Assembly (NCBI GenBank): GCA_005799475.1 | Contig: SYGQ01000170.1 | Coordinates: forward strand, 1-10,365 | Source: Planctomycetia bacterium | GTDB lineage: Bacteria > Planctomycetota > Phycisphaerae > Phycisphaerales > SM1A02 | Reading direction: 5' to 3' | Length of the DNA: 10,365 bases | In this document: positions 1-5,830 of the stretch, piece after piece | Layout of the letters: the number at the start of each line of letters is the position of its first letter | How positions within the stretch are numbered: the first letter of the stretch is position 1 | Position numbers and translations under genes: made by a program | Notes under the pieces: model-generated | What the model was told of the DNA's origin: nothing | The model's database searches: none | What the model saw: only the letters and a program-made list of their open reading frames with translations

Positions 1-2724
1 CGGTGGCAGGAAGCTGGGGTCGCAGGCAAGATCGCCGAATCCCGCGCCAATGCGGAGCCATTCGTCTTCCACGACGGCCCGCCCTACGCGAACGGCTCGA
101 TTCATGTGGGCCATCTCCTCAACAAGGTGCTCAAGGACTTCGTCGTCCGCACGGCGATCATGGAGGGAAGGGCGTGCCACTATGTCCCAGGCTGGGACTG
201 CCACGGGCTCCCCATCGAGCACCGCGTGATGACGGGTCTTGTCGAGAGCGGCAAGGCCGCGAAGCTTGAGACTCTCTCGGACGCGCATCGGCGCATGGCG
301 ATTCGTCGCGAATGCGCGGCGTACGCCGAGAAGTTCATCAAGACCCAGGCGCAGCAGATGCAGCGACTCTTGACGCTCGCCGACTACGACCATCCCTATT
401 ACACGATGCAGCCAGCCTACGAGGCTGGCACCCTAGAAGTTTTTGCTGCACTGCTTCATGAGGGCTATGTCTTCCGGCAGTTGAAGCCCGTTCACTGGTC
501 GATTGCGAATAGAACCGCGCTCGCCGAGGCGGAACTCGAGTACGAGGACCGGGTGGATCCTTCGGTGTGGGTGGACTTCGAACTTGTCGATCGTGCCGCG
601 GTCGAACGAGCCTTCGGCATCGAGTGCGAGTGCACGCCGTCCGTGATGATCTGGACGACGACGCCGTGGACTCTTCCGGCGAACCTCGCGGTGGCCGTGC
701 ATCCTCGCGAGCTCTATGCGCTCGTGGAAATCGACGGCGCGCTCAGCGTGATCGCGCTGGCCATGCTCGACCGCGTCGCGAAGGTGGTGGGCGCCGACGC
801 CGTCGCCGTGAAGGCGCAAGTCGCTGGTGCGGTGCTTGCGGGTCTGGAGTATCGCCATCCGTTCTGTGACCGCGTTGGGCGCGTCATCGTCGCCGACTTC
901 GTCACGATGGAGGATGGCACCGGTCTCGTTCACATCGCGCCAGGCCACGGCGAAGATGACTACCGCGCGGGACTGCGCGAAGGGCTCGACATCTACTGTC
1001 CCGTTCGCGATGACGGCACCTACGACGACACCGTGCCCGAGTGGCTCCGCGGCAAGGATGTCTGGACGGCCAATGGACTCGTGTGCGAACGGCTCTCCCA
1101 GAGCGGGCACCTCGTCCACCGGCAGGAGGACACGCACTCCTATCCGCATGACTGGCGTTCGCGCACGCCGGTCATCTTCCGCGCCACCGAGCAGTGGTTC
1201 ATTGGCGTGGATCGCCCGGGAAAGTCGCGGCCGTCGCTGCGCGCGATGGCGCTCGCAGCGGTGTCCGACACGGTGAAGTTCTTCCCCGACTGGGGCAAGA
1301 ATCGGCTCCGCGGCATGCTCGAGTCGCGACCAGACTGGTGCATCAGCCGACAGCGTTCATGGGGACTGCCGATTCCGGCCTTTTCGCGTCGTGATGGCAG
1401 CGTCCTCATGACTCCCGCGAGCGTGCGCGCGGTTGCGGCCTGCGTCGCCACGAAAGGCTCCGACGCGTGGTTCACACTGCCGCCGACCGAACTCCTCGCC
1501 GCGTACGACGCTTCAAGGGATCCCGACGCACCGAAGGATCTCGACCTCGCGACACTCACAAAGATGCACGACATCTTCGATGTCTGGTTCGAAGCCGGCT
1601 CTTCGTGGCATGCAGTGCTGCGCACGAGAAAGGTGGGGTTCCCGAGCGAGCTGTACCTCGAGGGATCCGACCAACACCGCGGATGGTTTCAGTTGTCGCT
1701 GCTGCCAGCGCTTGGCGTGACGGGCCAGCCGCCGTTTCGCTCGCTCGTCACGCACGGATTCCTCGTCGATAAGGACGGCAAGAAGATGGCGAAGAGCCTG
1801 GGCAACGCGCTCGAGGTCGAGACGCTCCTGAAGGACTTCGGCGCCGAGGTCGCGCGGTGGTGGGTGTCCAGCGTCGCCTATGACGGCGACATCCGCATTG
1901 ATATGGAGTACTTCAAGGTGGCAGGGGAGGCGTACCGGAAGGTGCGCAACACGCTGCGGTTTCTGCTCTCCAACCTCTTTGACGCTCCCGCGTGGACCCT
2001 CGAGGAGGCCGTTGCCCTCGCGCGGCAGGCTCCAACGGAATCGCTGTGCGGATGGCTCGCCGGAGAACTCTCTGTCCTTGAGAAGACCGTTCGTGATTCC
2101 TACTCGCAGTACGACTACCGACGCGCGAATCTGGCGATCTTCAGTTTCTGCAATGACACGCTCTCGGCCGGATTCTGCTTCGCGGCCAAGGACCGTCTCT
2201 ATTGCGACCGAGCCGAGAGCCCGCGCCGACGCGAGGCACAGGCCATCATGCGAGTCTGCATGGAAGTGCTCTGTCGGCTCCTCGCGCCGATTCTCCCGCA
2301 CACCGCTGAGGAGGCGTGGAGCGCGCTTCGTGGCGAGGGCGCGCCGCTTCTGTTCACCCAGTCGCATGTTGGCTTCAGCGCCGCCCACGATCCGCGCTGG
2401 GTCCGTGTCCGCGAGGCCGTCGCGAGCGTCACGAAGGCGTTCGAGGTGGCGAAGGCGCAGGGGCTCGACAACCCACTCGATGTCGCCGTCACACTGCCGG
2501 ATCCCGATGGGATGCTCGCGCCATTCGCCGCGGAACTCCCAGACCTTTCGGGGGTATCGCAAGTGGTGCTCGATCCCAAGGCCGCGCAGGTCTCCGTCAA
2601 GGATCTTCGTCAGGACGACGGCGCGCTGCGCTGCGACCGCTCATGGCGCCGCGATGGCACGGTCAAACGCCGCGGCGATGGCGGACTCTTGAGCGATCGC
2701 GACGCGCTGGCTGTCGGCGTGTGA
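1..2724 (+). CDS. ileS: Isoleucine--tRNA ligase (IleRS), 5' end outside window
   Basis: Charges tRNA-Ile with isoleucine in the cytoplasm and edits misactivated valine. The frame is open from base 1, and its first residues already match IleRS, so about 30 N-terminal residues lie upstream; 907 residues are visible. In order: HDGPPYANGSIHVGH (visible residues 24-38, the HIGH motif as HVGH), GWDCHGLPIE, the CP1 editing domain with WTTTPWTLPAN (from 218) and GTGLVHIAPGHGEDD (306-320), SRQRSWGLPIP, DVWFEAG (from 527), the KMSKS loop as KMAKS (595-599), then the anticodon-binding helical domain. The pattern is that of bacterial type 1 IleRS. Oddities: the C-terminal zinc knuckle, usually CxRCW...LCxRC, reads CDRSW (from 878) and LSDRD (from 897), so only one of four cysteines remains; the usual DVWFDSG, FQSS and KMSKS are also changed. 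The reading frame is intact, and the family is certain. Confidence 0.97.
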   Translation, partial: RWQEAGVAGKIAESRANAEPFVFHDGPPYANGSIHVGHLLNKVLKDFVVRTAIMEGRACHYVPGWDCHGLPIEHRVMTGLVESGKAAKLETLSDAHRRMAIRRECAAYAEKFIKTQAQQMQRLLTLADYDHPYYTMQPAYEAGTLEVFAALLHEGYVFRQLKPVHWSIANRTALAEAELEYEDRVDPSVWVDFELVDRAAVERAFGIECECTPSVMIWTTTPWTLPANLAVAVHPRELYALVEIDGALSVIALAMLDRVAKVVGADAVAVKAQVAGAVLAGLEYRHPFCDRVGRVIVADFVTMEDGTGLVHIAPGHGEDDYRAGLREGLDIYCPVRDDGTYDDTVPEWLRGKDVWTANGLVCERLSQSGHLVHRQEDTHSYPHDWRSRTPVIFRATEQWFIGVDRPGKSRPSLRAMALAAVSDTVKFFPDWGKNRLRGMLESRPDWCISRQRSWGLPIPAFSRRDGSVLMTPASVRAVAACVATKGSDAWFTLPPTELLAAYDASRDPDAPKDLDLATLTKMHDIFDVWFEAGSSWHAVLRTRKVGFPSELYLEGSDQHRGWFQLSLLPALGVTGQPPFRSLVTHGFLVDKDGKKMAKSLGNALEVETLLKDFGAEVARWWVSSVAYDGDIRIDMEYFKVAGEAYRKVRNTLRFLLSNLFDAPAWTLEEAVALARQAPTESLCGWLAGELSVLEKTVRDSYSQYDYRRANLAIFSFCNDTLSAGFCFAAKDRLYCDRAESPRRREAQAIMRVCMEVLCRLLAPILPHTAEEAWSALRGEGAPLLFTQSHVGFSAAHDPRWVRVREAVASVTKAFEVAKAQGLDNPLDVAVTLPDPDGMLAPFAAELPDLSGVSQVVLDPKAAQVSVKDLRQDDGALRCDRSWRRDGTVKRRGDGGLLSDRDALAVGV

Positions 2725-2731
2725 ACGCGGA

Positions 2732-2755
2732 GCGCCGACGACCAGGCTGCGGCGC
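2732..2755. terminator. Possible hairpin between the convergent genes
   Basis: The 37-base gap between the ileS stop and the stop of the minus-strand tRNA-binding gene holds a GCGCCG / CGGCGC inverted repeat (2732-2737 with 2750-2755) and a 12-base loop. No T-run follows on either strand. A bidirectional terminator is expected at this position, but this stem is short and could be chance in GC-rich DNA. Confidence 0.25.
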
Positions 2756-2761
2756 CAGGAT

Positions 2762-3157
2762 TTAGCTGACCTTGGAGCCGGCCTTGACCGGGCGATCGAC
2801 CGAGAGCAGCACAACATCGCGTTCGTCGGGGCCAGGCTTCGCCGTTGGATCGGCGGGTGCCGCGGTTGGCGTCTTGAGATCGCTCGCGGCGAGGATCATG
2901 CCCGCGCTTTGTTCGCCGCGAAGCATCCGCGGCTCGAGATTGGCGACGACGATCACTTGTCGTCCCACGAGCGTGGAAGGGTCGTACCAAGCCTTGATGC
3001 CGGCACAGACTTGCCGACCTTCGGGGGTACCGTCATCGAGCTTGACCTTGAGAAGCTTGTCGGCGTTGGGGTGCGCCTCCGCGCTGATGATCGTCGCGAC
3101 CCGGAAGTCGATCTTCGCAAAGAGGTCGTAGGCAATCGCCGGCAGCGGATCACTCAT
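2762..3157 (-). CDS. Stand-alone tRNA-binding OB-fold protein (MetRS C-terminal domain / CsaA type)
   Basis: A 131-residue protein that is essentially one EMAPII/Arc1p-type tRNA-binding OB fold. Visible signatures are FAKIDFRVATI (13-23), HPNADKLLKVK (29-39), VCAGIKAWYDP (50-60), VGRQVIVVANLEPRMLRGE (64-82) and SAGMILAASD (84-93), ending in VDRPVKAGSKV (120-130). This domain is found at the C terminus of many MetRS enzymes, as a separate MetRS beta subunit, and in the chaperone CsaA. The sequence looks closest to the MetRS beta type; the main MetRS is not in the window, so the partner is unknown. A Pro/Ala/Thr-rich stretch (94-113) lengthens the loop before the last strand. The ATG overlaps the TGA of the upstream gene as ATGA (3154-3157), and GAAGG lies 7 bases upstream, which supports this start and translational coupling. 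The fold is secure; the exact role (tRNA delivery to MetRS or chaperone) is not. Confidence 0.92.
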   Translation of the reverse strand: MSDPLPAIAYDLFAKIDFRVATIISAEAHPNADKLLKVKLDDGTPEGRQVCAGIKAWYDPSTLVGRQVIVVANLEPRMLRGEQSAGMILAASDLKTPTAAPADPTAKPGPDERDVVLLSVDRPVKAGSKVS

Positions 3158-5079
3158 GAAGCGGCCTTCGCAGGCGTCGCCGCGTCGCCCTCGGCTGGCG
3201 CATCCTCTTCGGATTCACGCGGGTTCGAGTACGCGAAGCCGTGGCGCGCCTTGAGTTGTTCGAGCGTGAAGAGGTCAGCGGGGCTTCCGAGCGACGGGTC
3301 AGTCGCCGCGATTGTGCGGAAGCGAGGGTTCGTCCGAAGCGGAGCGAGATCACCGGCATTCATCGGAGTGACCGAGTCGATTCGCGCCACCGCGACCGCG
3401 AGCTTGTCGGGGCTCGCGACAACAAGCGTTCGATCGGCAAGAGGAAGATCTGTGATTGGTTTTCCCGAAGGCAGTGCCATCGCTCGGTCGACGATGGCCT
3501 TCGTGACGACGGGATCGGCACCGAGACTCGGGAGTTGCCCAGGAAGTTTCAGTCCGTACTGCAGGAACTGCTTGTCGCTCTGCCGAAGTTCAGTGAACGG
3601 CTGAGCGTCGATGCCAAAGTTTGCGGCGACGACGGCGAGTCCCTGATCGTCAGCCACCTTCTCAATCTCGGGCATTTGCGCCTCGAGTTTTCCGAAGCGC
3701 GCGACGCGGTTGAGATCAGCAACCAGGGCTTCCTTCACACCATCGACGCTCGTTGGGGCCGCCGCCGCCTGCGCCTCGGTCACGCGCAGCACGACGAGGT
3801 CGCCCGACGGGGTCTCCATGACCGGGCTCGCCACGCGAGCCTGCATCACAACCGTCGACTTTCCGCCGAACTCTCGGAGCGCTTGGATGAGTTGGCTCGC
3901 GCGCACGGGAGTTGACCCGAAGCGCCGCGTCTCAGCCATCCCCAGGGTGGGCATGCCATCAATGGCAGCAAGTTCAGTCCATGACTCGCCGCTCGCTTCA
4001 ACGGCCGGTGTCGGGAGTCCGAACTGTGCAGCGACCTCGCTGGCCAGCGTCGAGAGAGCGAGTTCGTGCGAGGCCCAGTCGGCGGGCAACGAGAAGTAGC
4101 CGTTGACCTGCGGCACCCCGCGGAGCGACAGTTGCAAGCGGTCAGAAATGAACTTGCCGATCTCTTGGCGCTTGGCCGCCAGCGTCGCCGCGAGCACCTT
4201 CGATCGCACCGCCGCGCGCACGCTCTCGAAGGTCGGCGGTGTTGCCGAGATCTGCGCCGCCGGAAACTCACCGGGGTGTTCGAGCCAATACTTGCGCAGC
4301 TCCAGCGCCGAAAGCGCAGGGCTCTTCTCGACGAGTTCGGTGACAGCGCTGCTCGCGATCGTCATCCACTCCATGCGCACTCGATCGGCCACGCGGTAGC
4401 CGAAGCCGTACTTCCCTGTTCCCGGAGCATCACTGCCGTAGGTCGAGAGCTGCGTGGCGATCGCCGCATCCGTCGGTGCGCCGACATCCACTTTGGACTT
4501 CACGCCGTCGAGGACGACGATTTCTCCGGTCACGCCCAGGAGCAGCGATGCCGCCGTCTGCTCAAGCCTCGGTGTCGAGAGGCGAGCCGGTCCGCTCGAG
4601 ACGAGGTTGACATACCGATCGACACCGCTGAGTTGGGCGATCGTCTCAAAGAGTTGGCCGGGCGTGAGTCCTGACTCGCGGCACAGACCACCGATCAGAT
4701 TCATTTCGGGGACCTTGTTGGCCGCGGCGATCTCCGCAATCCGCGCTCGGCCATCGGACTCGCCCCCGACAAGTCCCGCCTGCTTCGCCTCCAGCGTGAG
4801 GAGGAACCAATGCACCGGATCCTTGTCGATCCCGAGCGCGCGCGCGGTGGGGTCGCCCATGGCCGCGATGGCACGCGTCTGCTGCTGCAGATACACCCGG
4901 TTGCTCTCCGTGATGCTGCCGCCGTCGGTGGTGGTGGCCCATGTCGATCGACCCACGAGCATGTCGGTGAAGAACGAACTCGATTGGTCGAAGACGAGCC
5001 ACGAGACCATCAGCAGGGTCATGCCGACGATCAGGAACCAGCGGGAGAGCTTCTCGTTCTTTCGGAAGAATTTCAGCAT
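3154..5079 (-). CDS. Membrane-anchored periplasmic PpiD/SurA-like chaperone, no clear rotamase domain
   Basis: A 641-residue protein. The N terminus is basic (MLKFFRKNEKLSR) and is followed by one hydrophobic segment (about 14-30), which predicts an inner-membrane anchor with the rest in the periplasm, as in PpiD. Residues about 88-160 resemble the helical SurA/PpiD N-terminal chaperone region (WFLLTLEAKQAGL, then ESGLTPGQLFETI). LRKYWLEHPGEF (261-272) looks like the 'tYYeehkeeF' linker before a parvulin domain, and PTFESVRAAVRSK (282-294) and VDGVKEALVADLNR (445-458) look like the helices after such domains. No parvulin rotamase core is recognisable. The tail (about 620-641) is Glu/Ala/Pro-rich and low in complexity. 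It lies 83 bases downstream of rpsD and overlaps the tRNA-binding gene by four bases. The general architecture is fairly clear; substrates and enzymatic activity are unknown. Confidence 0.72.
   Translation of the reverse strand: MLKFFRKNEKLSRWFLIVGMTLLMVSWLVFDQSSSFFTDMLVGRSTWATTTDGGSITESNRVYLQQQTRAIAAMGDPTARALGIDKDPVHWFLLTLEAKQAGLVGGESDGRARIAEIAAANKVPEMNLIGGLCRESGLTPGQLFETIAQLSGVDRYVNLVSSGPARLSTPRLEQTAASLLLGVTGEIVVLDGVKSKVDVGAPTDAAIATQLSTYGSDAPGTGKYGFGYRVADRVRMEWMTIASSAVTELVEKSPALSALELRKYWLEHPGEFPAAQISATPPTFESVRAAVRSKVLAATLAAKRQEIGKFISDRLQLSLRGVPQVNGYFSLPADWASHELALSTLASEVAAQFGLPTPAVEASGESWTELAAIDGMPTLGMAETRRFGSTPVRASQLIQALREFGGKSTVVMQARVASPVMETPSGDLVVLRVTEAQAAAAPTSVDGVKEALVADLNRVARFGKLEAQMPEIEKVADDQGLAVVAANFGIDAQPFTELRQSDKQFLQYGLKLPGQLPSLGADPVVTKAIVDRAMALPSGKPITDLPLADRTLVVASPDKLAVAVARIDSVTPMNAGDLAPLRTNPRFRTIAATDPSLGSPADLFTLEQLKARHGFAYSNPRESEEDAPAEGDAATPAKAAS
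3165..3169 (-). promoter_or_regulatory. Ribosome binding site of the tRNA-binding protein gene
   Basis: GAAGG on the minus strand, 7 bases before the ATG at 3157. It lies inside the 3' end of the PpiD-like gene and supports the start that overlaps that gene's stop codon. Confidence 0.55.
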
Positions 5080-5084
5080 GGGAG

Positions 5085-5090
5085 CCTCAC
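5085..5090 (-). promoter_or_regulatory. Ribosome binding site of the PpiD-like gene
   Basis: GTGAGG on the minus strand, five bases before the ATG at 5079. It supports the chosen start, which places the basic N terminus and the membrane segment directly at the front of the protein. Confidence 0.6.
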
Positions 5091-5106
5091 TCTGCGGGGT
5101 CTCTGG

Positions 5107-5142
5107 AAAAAGAGCGCCCGGACGGGCTTCGTCCGAGCGCTC
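5107..5142 (-). terminator. Rho-independent terminator after rpsD
   Basis: Read on the minus strand, GAGCGCTCGGACG pairs with CGTCCGGGCGCTC as a 13-pair stem with a single U-G wobble and a 5-base loop (AAGCC), followed at once by TTTTT (5111-5107). It begins 20 bases after the rpsD stop. On the plus strand the wobble becomes a C/A mismatch and no T-run follows, so it fits minus-strand transcription. This is the clearest terminator in the window. Confidence 0.9.
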
Positions 5143-5162
5143 GTTGAATCAGTCGGACACGA

Positions 5163-5762
5163 TCAGCGGTAAAACTCGACGATGAGATTCGTGTTCACAT
5201 CGAACGGAATCTGCTCGGACGACGGACGCGCCAAGATCTTCACGCTCAGTTCGGCGGGGTTGACCTCGATCCAGCCGGGCACGATGTGGCCAGCCATTGA
5301 CTCCATGTTCTCGCGGACGAGCTTGTGCAGCCCTTCCTTGAGGGTGATGACCGCACCAGGCAGGCAGCCGAAGGACGGACGGTCGACCTTCTTGCCACCG
5401 ACCATCACATGGCCGTGGGCAACGATCTGCCGCGCCGCCCAGATCGTCCGTGCGAACCCGGCGCGACGAACGACATTGTCGAGTCGGCTCTCAAGATTCG
5501 CCAGAAGCACTTCGCCCGTGTTGCCCTTGCTGCGGCCAGCTTCTTCGAGATAGCGGCGGAACTGCCGCTCCATCACGGAGTAGTGGTATCGAAGCTTTTG
5601 CTTCTCATCCTTGCGCAAGCCATAGGGCTTGGCGCGCTTGCCGCGGTGGCCGTGCATCCCCGGGGGGGTGAGCTGCCGCTTGGCGGTGTGTTTTGGTGTG
5701 TCCGCGACGGGGACGCCGACGCGGCGGGAGAGCTTGACCTTGGGTCCGGTGTAACGCGCCAT
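5163..5762 (-). CDS. rpsD: 30S ribosomal protein S4
   Basis: A 199-residue primary 16S rRNA-binding protein of the small subunit. It starts with the canonical MARYTGPKVKLSRR; the open frame runs 21 codons further upstream, but those residues do not resemble S4 and include the promoter region. Features: the N-terminal domain with GMHGHRGKRAKPYGLR (35-50), then the S4 RNA-binding domain beginning SRLDNVVRRAGFA (92-104) with RQIVAHGHVMVGGKKVDRPS (111-130), and the C-terminal IPFDVNTNLIVEFYR. The N-terminal region has no cysteines, so this is the zinc-free (C-minus) form. It is not in the usual rpsM-rpsK-rpsD-rpoA cluster but stands alone between purF and the PpiD-like gene, with its own promoter and terminator. 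No convincing Shine-Dalgarno site precedes the start. Confidence 0.98.
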   Translation of the reverse strand: MARYTGPKVKLSRRVGVPVADTPKHTAKRQLTPPGMHGHRGKRAKPYGLRKDEKQKLRYHYSVMERQFRRYLEEAGRSKGNTGEVLLANLESRLDNVVRRAGFARTIWAARQIVAHGHVMVGGKKVDRPSFGCLPGAVITLKEGLHKLVRENMESMAGHIVPGWIEVNPAELSVKILARPSSEQIPFDVNTNLIVEFYR

Positions 5763-5774
5763 AGTGAGCCGAGC

Positions 5775-5803
5775 ATTGAACAGGAATACCACCGGAAAGT
5801 CAA
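5775..5803 (-). promoter_or_regulatory. Sigma70-type promoter of rpsD
   Basis: On the minus strand a -35 box TTGACT (5803-5798) and a -10 box TTCAAT (5780-5775) are separated by exactly 17 bases. Matches to TTGACA/TATAAT are 5 of 6 and 4 of 6. Only 12 bases separate the -10 box from the rpsD ATG, so transcription would begin about 5-6 bases before the start codon, giving a nearly leaderless message. This agrees with the lack of a ribosome binding site. Confidence 0.55.
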
Positions 5804-5830
5804 GGTAAGCCCTCGTGGAGCCCAATCGGC

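Noticed and set aside
433..1149. 238-codon open frame on the minus strand inside ileS
   Set aside because: Covers the IleRS editing domain in antisense; the product has no recognisable motif or ribosome binding site.
1513..2562. 349-codon open frame on the minus strand inside ileS
   Set aside because: Shadow of ileS; the opposite frame carries continuous IleRS motifs, and this product has no recognisable domain.
2909..3604. Plus-strand open frame across the overlap of the tRNA-binding and PpiD-like genes
   Set aside because: Both minus-strand genes have family signatures or coherent architecture, and their ATGA overlap is a normal arrangement; the plus frame is Arg/Ser-rich with no domain.
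5763..5825. 21-codon upstream extension of rpsD
   Set aside because: S4 begins with the canonical MARYTGPKVK at 5762; the extension does not resemble S4 and contains the best promoter match.
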